DNA from: Meandrina meandrites
Lineage: Eukaryota; Cnidaria; Anthozoa; Scleractinia; Meandrinidae
Length of the DNA stretch: 64,000 nt
NCBI GenBank assembly: GCA_963693305.1
Contig: OY855912.1
Location: 30,457,277 to 30,521,276, forward strand
Reading direction: 5' to 3'
Position 1 is the stretch's first letter; each line of letters begins with the position of its first letter. Below are positions 33,792 through 45,900 of the stretch, one piece after another. Position numbers and translations under genes: made by a program. Under the pieces are notes generated by a model. It saw only the letters and a list, made by a program, of their open reading frames with translations, ran no database searches and was not told the origin of the DNA.

Positions 33792-36700
33792 GGCGGACGC
33801 AGAGAGCGGAAGGGAACACAAAAGTCACAAAAGACAAACAGCAAAATCTAAGGGCAAGCCAAAATCCCGCTGGAGAAAACCTTCGAATTTAATAAATACA
33901 GGAAATAAGGAGAAAGGTTGGTGTTTTAGCTTTTAGTTAAGAAATTGACGGCTCGATGAATCTTAATGGAACACGTGTTTGCCTGTTGTGTCTTGCTGTA
34001 GGCCATGCATTTGCTGAGAAACGGAAGAAGATAGCTCTTAGGGAGTACAAAAAGTTACTGAAGAAAACAAGGGAAGAGCACAGGCAGCGTCAATCATCAC
34101 AGAACAAAGATCAACCACTTCTAACACGTCCACAACCCGTCTCCGATACGGCTACACGTTCTGAAGAACAGGTTTGCAACCACATGAAAAGCATGTTAAT
34201 ATTAACCTGTATATAAGATTCAAGAACGGATATCATTTATCTCGGTGTTTGTCCAAACTCTCAGACAATCTGTTCTAGACTTGAAAAAGCAGCCCAGACT
34301 CTTTTATCAAGAAAATGAAAGGTTTTGTCATCAGGGATGTCATCAGGGTTTTGTCATAAGTGGTTAGTTTTTATCTTTTGTAAGATGCTTATCATTTTAG
34401 TGCAAGATTTTAGTTTTTACGAAGCGTTTGTCCAAAGTTCGCCGCAGTTTATCAGGCCCCTGCCTCCCCTCCCACGGGTTGAGTCTATTTAAGGGTATTG
34501 TTTTGTGCTATCCAATCTGACACGAGCGCACCTCGTGACTGTTACAGGTCGGCACACGAAATCCCAGCCGTGGATGAGGCGAGCTTCGATTGCTGGATTT
34601 CTTGATATTTATCGGCGGCTCAAGCTTCGAGTCTTGGACGGATTTTCAATCGAATCATACGAGAAGAAACCTCAGGAACTCAGCTTTACTGACACGTGGT
34701 TTGGATGTTTGGCGATGGGAATTTCTGGGTGAAAATCGGCTCGGCACTGGACCGGTCCGAAAACCAGTTTCCTCCCTTGTTCTCCTCTTATTATGTACAG
34801 CAGACAGCATCGCAAAAACCCAGTAAATCGCTAAAATTCGCAGTTTTGAGCTACAAGGACAACACGGCACAATGATTGAGGAAACTTTACGTTTATTTTG
34901 AACACAAATGTGAATATTCCTCGCTTTAGTTCATGTTAATAGGAATTTTTCAGCTTTCCCATACAGTCCTTTATAATTTTGAACATCAACAGTCGCTCCA
35001 TTTGTGTGGGCCCCCAGTGGATAAATCAGGAATATAGAAATTATTTCTATCCTGTTGACATGTCCCAGATTTGTGCAATTTTCAGGTTATGCAATGATCA
35101 GTGATCATTACAGACTGATTAAAGCAATTATGCTTCTAAATAATGACAGTCTACAACATCCATGATCTTCTTACATGTACATGTTAAACCACTATATTTG
35201 GTTCAGGTCTACAAACAAGTTCACAAAATGATGTGTAGCATATTTCTTAGTGCAAGTGCAAGGTGATTTGAAGCTGACAGTTCTTTACAATATTTGTGAC
35301 ATCTGGGAACCTTGAAAAAAAATATGAATCATCTATCCTCTGGGATTTTCCCAACAGAAGAAAACTTCTCCCAATTTATGGTTGCTGAATCCTGCATGCT
35401 GCATCCCTTTTTGTTTTCACACAGCATCTTTGTCACCTATCGGCAAAAAGAAAGATGATGGTGTGTGTCAAACTTAGACGGTGACATACTGGCATCCTTT
35501 TGACATTTCCAATGCTAGGGTCATCATAACGCATGACTTTTGGCTGGTGTAGCTGGTATATTTTGGTGTGACTGGTGCCCTCAGAATTATGTGAATGAAG
35601 CTATTGGCCTAAACCTCTGAAAACAACATTGGCTGAGGTTTAAGCAGCTGTAAGTGGAGAGAAGCTGTGATGGTCAGACTACAGTGTAACTTTAAGCCCT
35701 GGCCCATGTTGTTCTTGGTCAAGAAACTACCTTCTCATTTCCTCTCTGTATTCAAAAGCATAAAATACTAGCAAACTGTTAGGGAAACCAAGGATGGACC
35801 AGCATGATCTATTCCAGGAGGAGTAGAAATACTCCTGCATGTTGTCACTTAAGTAATACTTAAGCTAGACTGTTCACAGTCCCCTATTTTCTGTGTGTTT
35901 GTCACCATTGATCACTGAGTTTGATTTTCTGCCATCTTGGTTTTTCATTCCTGAGGACACCCTGGGGAGAGAGCAAAATACCTGTGGGGAGGGGCATATG
36001 GAGGTTTTGCTCACATGAAGAGCTCAAAAGTGGCAACCCCTCAAACTCAATGATCAACCTCTACAACTTCACAGAAAAACAGTAGACTGAACAGCCTAGT
36101 ACTAAGCACTTGGTAATTGTGGGCCACTAAGCTCACAATGATTTACCATACAGTCACATGGAATCTTGATCCCATGAAGTTACATGAGTTTGTCCTTGGT
36201 GACTGTTAACAGAACAGATGACTTATTTCTATTTTATCCAAACAGGACAAAATAAACCATCAGGGATACTTAGAAGGCAGCTCACAGAGAGTGAGAAAGA
36301 CAAATCAACAGTGAGTCAAACATTTTATACCACTCTAATTCCAAAAGTGCATTAAACTGTACATGTACATACATGTAACTTCCCAAAGGTTAGTAAAGAC
36401 GACATCTGACTGGCCATTTTGAGCAAGCCCTCAGAAAATGAAGTGGTACTAGAGTTTTAATATTTTACATGTTTACCTTCTATATGCTTAATGAACAGAG
36501 TTTATGTAAAATGTGCCATCCTTGACCAACAAGCCTAAAAAACAAAAAACAAAAAAGAAAATAGAGGACACAAACTCTTGTTACTTTGTTTTCCTTCTAC
36601 CCTGTTTTAATATTTTATATTTGTTTTTGTTTTTCTCAGCAAACGAAAAGCAGTCAATAAATTTAAAGCAGCTGAAAGTGAATTCAAGAAAAGAAAACTG

Positions 36701-37919
36701 GAAAAGGAGCAGCAGATTAAGGTTTGTTGTTCATTTAGCGTTCACAGACACACTACAGTAGAACTGAACTGTCTACTGCGTTTTAAGCATAAACTGTAAT
36801 AACTATAATACTTAAACAGTGAACAGCATTGCTGGCACATGCTGATTTGCTACTCGAACTCCGGATATCCTTTGCTTTTCACCTCCGAGCAACTCGTGCA
36901 CAAAAACTGTAATCGATGACAGGAATAAATGAGTTAAAAAAAATCATTTTAATTTGGGTTATATAGTATTTACCAAAATAAATATTCACCTCAGTTTTGG
37001 TGGCTCATGGTGGCTATTTATCAAGCTGCGAAACCACTTACCACCTCCCCTTTTGCGAATAGTTGTTAGCTATACTCAGAACCAACACCAACGGGCTCCT
37101 AAAGAGACATCTTTGAGTTGTGAGTCTTAAGAGAGGTGTCTGGCTTAGTGAGTTTTCGGCCTCGGAGAGTGAAGTGTTCACATTATAAAGTTGTCTACTG
37201 ACCTTAGTTAGTTGACTGTAGTAGGACTGATTCATTACACATGACTAGTAAGAGAAAAGACAATACTTTTATTGTTATTGAACCAGCGTGAGTTTAAGAT
37301 GGCTGAAGATTGGTCAAGTTCCTTTTTGCATGTTTGTACGTCAACTCAAGGTCTATTTTCATGTCAAATAAAGGTGGGGCAATATTCAGACATCTTGACT
37401 GAACAAAGGATTTATCATATAAAAAGGCATAAAAAAACAACATTTTTCTTGTGGAAGACAGTGGACACTACTGAGTGGACAAGAAAACCAGAATTTGCCC
37501 CTCGAATACCCACCCAATCAAAGCACAGAATTGGTCCATTTTGCCCGGTTGTGGACGTAGCCATAATATTAAATACTATTAAACTACATAATGTCCGATA
37601 TGGCGATATGCTTAGACTGTTTTTCTTTTCTTTCCTTGTTATGTAATAGAGTGGGATCCCAATTTCCCAAACCTTTGATTATATTCGGGATTGTACTGTA
37701 TATTTGTGTATTATTTTAATGGACTTTTAAATTTATAGCATTTTTTCCCTTCTCCAGGAAAGGGAGGTGATGATACAGAAACACAGAGAAGAAGTGCGAG
37801 AGAAAATGAAAAAGCGAAGAGAAACGTTTGGCCGCTTGAACCGACGAACAAGAAAAGGCCAACCCATCATGGCCAACCAAATTGAACACCTTCTCGGCAA
37901 GATCCAGTCACAGACATGA
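33790..37919 (+). CDS. CCDC59: CCDC59/TAP26 homologue (FYV7-type rRNA-processing family), 201 aa, five exons
   Basis: Exons 33790-33916, 34002-34171, 36246-36310, 36640-36721 and 37758-37919 join in phase (1, 0, 2, 0) to a 201-aa, very basic protein. The N-terminus is Lys/Arg-rich (MADAESGREHKSHKRQ). The middle has a basic helix (FAEKRKKIALREYKKLLKK). The C-terminus carries the family signature: KHREEVREKMKKRRETFGRL, then TRKGQPIMANQIEHLLGKIQ, closely matching the 'RKTKRGQPNLN..M..LL.KIQ' end of human CCDC59 (TTF-1-associated protein 26). The yeast relative Fyv7 acts in small-subunit rRNA processing in the nucleolus; the human protein is also linked to surfactant gene transcription. Exon 1 uses a weak donor (GTTGGT) and an 85-bp intron. 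Its start codon is at the end of a large inverted repeat. Confidence 0.85.
35690..35850 (+). mobile_element. Degraded SINE copy in CCDC59 intron 2
   Basis: TGTTCTTGGTCAAGAAACTA, GATGGACCAGCATGATCTAT and GGAGTAGAAATACTCCTGCATG follow the order of the intact SINE at 19961-20407. The head is lost. Confidence 0.5.
35868..36105. mobile_element. Second copy of the long-TIR MITE family of 23500-23912
   Basis: The left end CTAGACTGTTCACAGTCCCC and right end ACAGTAGACTGAACAGCCTAG are inverted and share TATTTTCTGTG, GATCACTGAGTTTGA and AGAGCAAAATACC with the copy at 23500-23912. More diverged than that copy. Confidence 0.6.
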
Positions 37920-38127
37920 CAACATAAAAGAGGAAATGGGGAAAATGAATACCAGCAGAGTATCCTTGCTGGAGTAAACATTTTTGAGAAAACAGACGAC
38001 CAACTGTTCCTGAGTGTAGTTGTTCCTCAGAGGTGGCCAATCAGAGATGATACACACATCCGGGTAGCTGTATTCAACAGTATGGAATGATTTGACTCGC
38101 ATCTCAGATGTAAAGGCACTCGGATTA

Positions 38128-38360
38128 CAGGGCCGTATGCAGGATTTTGCTTGTGTGTGTGCGTAAACCAGATGAATTAAGCGTCTACGGGGGATCCGGG
38201 GCTATATTTCGCCAGCAAATTTTGAAAAATCAAGTTGTTTAAGTCCACTTTACCTGCATTCTGCGAGTCATTTTAACCCTCCCTCTCAGATAAAGCGGAC
38301 CTTTGCAGTGCGTCAGGGGGTGCGGACACACCCATCGCACCTCCCCTGCCTACGGACCTG
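38128..38360. mobile_element. hAT-like MITE, 233 bp
   Basis: The left end CAGGGCCGTATGCAGG and right end CCTGCCTACGGACCTG are inverted repeats typical of hAT termini. The flanks CGGATTA and CGGAATG may be a diverged target duplication. It lies just after CCDC59. Confidence 0.5.
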
Positions 38361-38483
38361 CGGAATGAAGGAACTGAAGTGAAGTGAGGCCTGAAGAACG
38401 ATTTAATTATATCGTCTTGACACAAAAGATTCAGTGATGGTGAACGGCTATGGTGAAACGAAACTGGGTAATACTAGACGTAA

Positions 38484-38628
38484 TATATCAAACACGAGGG
38501 AGAGTGTTTCATCACATTTCCAAACACCGAGAAGAGAGTTGAAAATACGACGCGTAGCGGAGTATTTTTGACGAACTTCGAGGTGTTTGGACATGTGATG
38601 AAACACTCTCACGAGTGTTTGATATATC
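38484..38628. mobile_element. Foldback MITE, about 145 bp
   Basis: ATATATCAAACACGAGGGAG...GTGTTTCATCACAT...CCAAACACC on the left is mirrored by GGTGTTTGG...ATGTGATGAAACACTCTC...GTGTTTGATATAT on the right, with about 50 bases between the arms. Confidence 0.65.
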
Positions 38629-39265
38629 TCCTCAATCGAAACTAAAACTACGGAGAAAACAGAGAAATAAAATCTTAAAAATCTATGCTAATTAAGATCA
38701 GATTTCACACCACCGTCACGGTTCTGATTTCCTTTGTGTTAACCAGATGAATTATTAATGAGTGAGAACATTAGTTGGATAACATCATTGATCAAGAAAA
38801 ACTTTTTCGACCAGCTATTTACACATATCACACCTTTCATTTCTCCGTTCACTGACTAACGTGTAATGACGACTTAAAATGACCTTCTGTTTAACGAAGC
38901 AGTCTTTTGTGTGGCCTAATCTCTGACTCTTTTCACATTTAAGAGAAAAGGAGACGCACACAGTTGTTATAAACTGTTTTAGATCAAAGGAAATTTATTG
39001 GTCAATACTTGACATTTACACACATATTTTCAAAAACAATTTCATTGTACTAAACTGAGGTGGCTCAAACTTCTGTGTCTCCAGCAAGAAAAAGAAGGTT
39101 TTGGACTATTAAAACTATGAATTCTTGTTCTTGATTTATTTGACATGTTAATTCCCAGAAGTGATCGACATTAGAATTCTCCCGACGTTATCAATACACT
39201 GAGGAGAACAAAGACACTCGACAATTTCAAGATGATGTCTGTTGTACTGTGAAGTACACTTTTAA

Positions 39266-39622
39266 GGAGCTACGTCAGGGCGATTTTGCGGACTTTTGGT
39301 CGAAACTGTTCTGAAATTAGTGGTATGCAACTTAACCCATGAAAAACATTATCTTTGAACGATAGAACCTCGATTTGCGGAGAGAAATCAAACCACGACT
39401 AATGTCGATTTTTTTTTGAGGACGCGCGGAAAAAACTTGAAAAGTTTAGCCTAAATTTTTCAAGTTGCAATCCATTTCCATCCTAGCTACCCGCAGCCAA
39501 AGACGCTTGATTACAGTTTCAATGCTTTAATATAGCAATTTTTAATAAAATTAGACCATTATTTTTTAGGTTTCCTATATTTTAGCTGTTTCAGAATCAG
39601 TTAAGATTCGTGACAAAGCCCC
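39266..39622. mobile_element. Possible TTAA-type MITE
   Basis: The left GGAGCTACGTCA and right TGACAAAGCCCC are imperfect inverted repeats, with TTAA adjoining the left end and TTTAA the right. Non-coding and older than the element at 9823-10230. Confidence 0.4.
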
Positions 39623-39948
39623 TTTAAATCAAATCCTTAGAACTAACAAGAGGTTAGGAACCAAGTGGCAAATGTCAGCTTGCAGTTATATTGTTAAGTT
39701 TAACTTGAACTGGAGAATAAATACACCAGAAAATGGAAACGATTCTCACGTTCACAACAAAATAAAACGCGAATCCATTCACTTTTCACGTAGATACTGC
39801 AAACAGTAGACAACATACATCCAGTTTTGTTCGAGGGAACTGCTCTCTCAGATATTTGGTTCTTGCAATTAAGTTTTTTAAGCAATTAATTATATACAAA
39901 ATATACAGAGGCTCGCCGAGAAATATTATTTCAAATGTTTTTACGTCC

Positions 39949-42900
39949 TTACGTACTGAGTGTGCTAGGAGGGGTCAGCAACAAATTTTTGCTACTATTT
40001 CTTCGGAAAACTTTGCAAAGAGCATTCCGTAAAGGCCGAGGTGAAAGAGAAATTTTTTTGTCCCTTTTTCTTTTAAGCACTTCTCTATACAGCTCATGAA
40101 ATGCTTCTGCTATCTTCTGATAACCCTCAGATGCAGAGTATTCATAGAACAAGCATCTCAACTTCTCGGCCAGCGAGGCTCCTTCACCTTCTGAAACTTG
40201 TCGTTCGTGTTCGAGATCCGATTTGTTTCCAACGATTGTGACGACGGTTTTCTGCTTGAATTGATCGATTAGGTTGAGTAGGTCTTGCACCCCCTCGAAG
40301 CTTTTCCGATCAGTTATCGAGTAGATGAGCATCAAGCCATCTGCCCATATCGCCCGACTTTCCACACTTGGTTCTCCAGGCGCCTGAAAAGAAAAAACAA
40401 AGTTGTCCAGTATAAATTTAAGAAATAGAAAAAATGCACTGTATTTATTCATTTCACTCTTCCGTGCACCTATTTCGCTTAATCAAAGTACGGCGCTCGT
40501 TGCCCCGTCCCTCCGGTGGCTAAAATACACGCCTTTGTCAAGAAATTCATAGAAATCATACGCGCAAAACAAGAGATTTGCGGATCACGAGTTTGCGAGA
40601 ATTCGAAAGTGTACGGGAACCCAAGGCGTTTGACTGCTGCCCCCTTTTGCGCTCTTATCGAATATTGCGGGCGTTTGACAACTCTGAACCTGGTCAAATT
40701 CCATAAGCGAGCCGGCACATATGTTGGAAAATGTTTCGAAATTTTTCCCAGTTCCCGTGCACCACCTTGGGAATTCTGCTTCCCGCCCTCTCTTCTCAGG
40801 CCTCCTGTTCCCCTCCCACCCATTGCCCCACTCCACATGAGAGATTTACAACCCTTTCCGAAATGTGGTGTATAATGTGGTAATGACAAGTGAAAGCAAG
40901 GGACCGCGGACGAAAATGCTGCTGGTGTACGTACGAGCTGACAGCTCTGATCAGCCAAAAATAAAATACAAAGACAATAAACTGCAAGGCTGACACTACG
41001 TAGAAATGAAAAACCTTAACGAGACAACGACATGATAGAGTCATTTCTACGTAGTGTCAGCCTTGCAGTTTATTGTCTTTATAATGTGGTGCTTGTCCTT
41101 GAGCAACGACGTTGACCATGACTTCTGTTGTCATCTCACCGGGTGAGTCTGAAGGTGATTGACAAGGGCTTTTCGGGCCTGGAACAATACGTACATGAAC
41201 GCGAGAGTATTTTTTGACCTTAACCTACCCCGGGACCTGGGTCGAGTATCTCCAAGTTGACTTGATCATCGTCTATGGTCGTGGTGAACTGGTACGTAGA
41301 GTCTGTGAGGAGCAGGGACAAGCAAAATCATGAAGAGCAGGCTGACTATTCGAAGATTTACCTTAGCTTTAACCTCACGTAAGATTTAAAACCATCAAGC
41401 TGAAACTGTTTCAACAAGACAAATTTTCAGTTATTCGCTGGCGGGTACTGAGACCCGGGTAGTTAAGGCTGTTGTTGAGGAACTGATTTTATAAAAAGTT
41501 TATTTTCAAAGAAATAGCAGTTGTTTGTGAATACAATGGGAGCTAGCGTTATTTTTATAAACAAGAAATATCTTTCCTTTTTAATTCCCCGGGGGGGGGG
41601 GGGGTACTCCCATATATGGGCTATATAGGTATGTGCCGCGGGATAGGGTATGATTTTTGAGGTTCTCGGTCCTTAAATAGGGTATCATTTTTGCTCCTTT
41701 TGGCATTGTGTTCCCGCTGTTATCCTTAGATAGGGTACCTAAATTCTATCAGCTAAAATAAATGCCAAACTATCCGTTCAACTAGTAGCAAAGCGATTTT
41801 GTAAAGATTTGTGTTTTGCCGTGGATTGTCACCCATCGCTTCTCCTCTCCTTGAATAGGGTGTCATTTTTCGGGTTTGAGCCTTAAAAAGGGTATCAATT
41901 TTCGTTTTCTTTATCCTTAAATAGGGTCATGGTTTAAGAACCTTCGCGGCACACCCCTATCCGAAATTTATGGGAGTACCCCCCCCCCCCCCCCCCCCCG
42001 GGTTTAATTCTCGTGACCATCTTCTCGCGGTTTGGCACATGAAATCAAGCGTATATTTCTGCTGAAATTATTCTGACGATTTCCGAAGATTTGATAAACA
42101 TTATAATTGTCTTCGATCGATCATCTAAAGACTTTTGAAAAGATAGCTCTTGTAGGAAAATGCAATCCAATCCACGTGGCAGAAAAGAGGAAACGTTTGA
42201 TAACGATGAGATTTGAGCCCTTTGCGACCTCCGGAACAGCTTTGTCGGCAGCGCCACCGCTCAGCTACCGGCGGGCGTAATACACTATTATTTCCGGCAG
42301 GAAAAAAACGCCCGTTACTAATCTATAGTTTAAGTCTTTGAGGTTTCATGTTTGTTTTTATTAAGTAGCTTACCCTGAGATGAGTCATATTCTCCGATGA
42401 AACGTTTCGTCAGGAATCTCACTGCAATTGCTATGAAAAAATCAGAGAAAAAAGTTTTTCAGCTCTTCATCTAGGACCGTCTGATAGCAGGTTACCTACA
42501 GGACGGTATAAATTAATGGCCGATTAAGCTTAAGTGACTTTTTGCGACTTATGTATACTTAGATGAACTAAAGCCATTCATTCCGGTAATCATGCCGGAA
42601 ATATATCCGAAGCAGCTTTCGGCCATTTTTAGCAATTTTCGGCGACTTAGCAAACTCCAGACCAAGGAACTTCTGTTTAACCGGAGACTGAGAAAAATGA
42701 TATACCTTATCGAAAATAGAACTAGCCGCATACTCTAGCTTCTCGCTCAGTCACTGAAGTTTGGATTGACACCATTACGATCTGAATTAGATATAAAATT
42801 ATAAGCCTGAAACACCTCGCCTATGGTGATATAGCGTTTTGCTGATACCGTATTTTATATTCCCCAAATTTCAACTGAGTTTTAGCCTTCCATGATATTT

Positions 42901-45900
42901 TCTGAAAACGGATAAGATTGCTATCATTTTTATTGTAACTGCATATTCAACCAAAAGTTAAACCCGTTTTTTTTTTAAATATTTTCATTTTATTTGACAT
43001 TTAAACATTGACAGAACAATACATGCATTACAATCTTTTTTCAGAGCTAATTTATAGCATTATCTAACCTTACACTAAATTTAAATTATTCGATATTTAC
43101 TCTCCTGTATTGTAGGTAGAAAAGAAACACAAAGCGAAACAGAAAAAATGAGAACAGACAAAAAACTATAAGCTATAAAATATGAAAGAACAGGGATGAA
43201 GCAGACGTGCTCAAATTGACATGAATGCTCAGATTGTATAATTATGCATTCATAAGCTCGTTGTTTCTCATAGCGATTTCTTTTTCGCTTTGAATTTTAT
43301 CATTGAGGAAGACATAGAAGGCCTCGAAGGACGTAGCCTGCGGCGGCTGTATTCGCAGGCTACGAAGGACGGAGAGTTTTTGGTTTGTTTAGCTTGAAAG
43401 ATGAAAAATTTTGCCATCAAAAGATAGTGGTTAAAGGTGTAAGTAGAAGAAGATTCAGGTTTGTAACCATACAAGATATCACTTGAACAGCGCGGGTAAG
43501 TCATCCGCTCTTTTTTTATACCACCAGTCGATAACTTTTAATCAAGCTGCTTCACTTTGGGGCATTCAAAGAACGTATGTGTTGTAAACATGCAATCTAT
43601 CGTTATGTGCAAAACAAATGGCCGTTAGTTTAACTAACTGTGCTTAAACATTTATTGCTTCCCTCCGCCATTTTCACCAGCTATATACACCCCCTTCCCC
43701 CTCCCTCCTTCTTATTTCTTGTAAATACAGTCGAACCCCTATTAAGCGGCATCCCATTAAGCGGCCGCCCCACGTTAAGCGGCCAGTTTCTAAAGTCCCG
43801 AAACTATTGTCGGCCCCGATAAGCGGCCACCTCTATTAAGCGGCCGCGGCCACCTTTCTGCAGTCCCGATGAGCGTTCTTCTATTGTTTTTGCGTCATAT
43901 TTAGCGGCCAGTAAGAATGTAATATACAATGTTTGGATTTATTTTTAAAAAGCTCGGACAGTGACGCCTGATAAAATCATTCAAACACAGGTTAATTGTC
44001 GTCTTCAGATCATTCCGTTATTCCTTTTTAACATTATTTTGAAGTAAAATAACGTGACCTTTATAAAAGCCTAAGGTAAGGTAAAGTCTGCATATGAGCC
44101 TAGTGGCCCACCAGGCCGGAGCTTATCCCGGTTTCCGTAGCATGAAGTGACTAGGAGTATTGCTACTCCCCCCTGGATGGGATGCTAGTCCATCCCAGGG
44201 TTATCCCCAGCAGTAAATTCGCCGGTACCCATTTATACACCTGCGTGGAGAGAGGCACTATGAGAGTAAAGTATCTTGCCCAAGAACACAACGCAGTGCC
44301 CTGGCCAGGGCTCGAACCCGGACCGCCCGATCCGGAGTCCAGCGCACTAACCATTAGGCCACCGCGCCTCCCACATAAAAGCCTAAGGCCTTATGCTTAT
44401 TTCTGATAAACCCCTATTAAGCGACTAACCTCTATTAAACAGCCAGTTGCCATTGCCCCAGGGGTGGAGTTCTACTCGGTATGTGCCTACTGTGTTGTGT
44501 GTCTTAGTATGTGTTGTGTGTGAGTGCGTGTTATGTGTCACGGTTTATCTTATGGAAAAATAATTTTTTAGCTGTTTGTAATATATAAAGTTGTAAAGTA
44601 TATCAATAATGGTTATTGTAATTTTGCATTTGTACAAAGAGAAACTGTTAATAAAAAAAAAGAATAAAAAAATTCTTACTAGGTCACTGCACACGTCTCG
44701 ATTATAGGTTCCAGATCAGCGAAAAAAAACACTCTGCCATCAGTCCGGATCAATATCCACCGATGCATGCACTTCGCATGAACAACGCCTGAACTTCGTT
44801 ACTCGATCGAATCAGACAACCTGCGCCACGACTCTAGCATATTATACAAATTAAAGGTGCAAAGATGACAGAGATAAATTGCAAAATCATTTAGCTCAAG
44901 ATAAAAGCAACAAAAAGGATTAAGATAAGCTCACGTCTAATTAGTCTGTTTATTAGCAGTAATCATTGAATGGCAATGGAACCACTTCAGTGATTTATTT
45001 TGTAGCTCTTTGTGACTTGAACGATAAAGAGATTTTTGACAACTCTTACGTCCACTTGAAATCTGTGAGCTGTAAAATCTTCATTATATTAAACACAATA
45101 AATGTATAATTTATTCAGCTTCATTGTTTTGCTTGTTTTGCTAGAGGTAAACAACTTTTGTTCAATTCACCATTTTTTTTTTCGACCTTTAAGTTTTAGA
45201 AAGTGTTTGTGCATCTTTGACATAGCTAGAGGCTGATCAAAGCAACATAGGCAACGTGGCAGAAACATATTAACCGTGTAGCTGCATCAGTGCTTAAAAT
45301 TTTAAAAAAATATTTCCAGAAAAAAATACTCGGTGTTTTTTCTATACTAGCAAAATGCAGAAAATAAACTCACAGGCGAGTATAGACCTATTATTCATAC
45401 CATCGGTGTACTGGGTGTATATATCCCGCAAAGACCTACAGATTGGAGACTTTTATTAACACTAGTGGTTACCGTATTTTCTCAATTAAACACCCCCGGC
45501 GTTTATTTCAAAATTGGCCTTGTGGACCAGGCGTTTATTTGAAGCCGGCGTTTAATCGGGGCCCGGCGTTTATTACTGAAGTGCACTTTTCTGTCATTCT
45601 TTCATACTGATTTATTGTAACCCATCCTGCGAGATCTAGGGCAGTTTGTCAACGCGGAACGAGTTTTCCCTTCGTTCTGCCCTAGCAAACTGCCCCTGAG
45701 TCTGTGCATTATCAGTAATGAGACCTTATGACAACACGAACAAGAATATGCTATGTTTTATTTTGTTATTCAGCTTCCATTCTTGTTGGTTCGAACGCAA
45801 ATAAACGCCGGGGCCTCGATTTAACGCCCCCGGCGTTTATTGAAAAAAAAACCGTTGTGACCGGCGTTTATACGAGGCCGGCGTTTAATCGGGGTCCGGC

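Noticed and set aside
36246..36310. Alternative frame of CCDC59 exon 3 that looks attractive by eye (QNKPSGILRRQLTESEKDKS)
   Set aside because: It does not fit the phase of exon 2 or exon 4; the other frame joins both neighbours perfectly.
37272..37646. 124-codon open frame in CCDC59 intron 4
   Set aside because: It starts with a non-ATG or poorly placed start, has no domain and lies between two well-phased exons of another gene.
40479..40958. Open frames of 119 and 159 codons on opposite strands inside GTPase intron 3
   Set aside because: They overlap each other in antisense, have no recognisable domain, no splice support, and lie in a CG-richer intron stretch where chance open frames are common.
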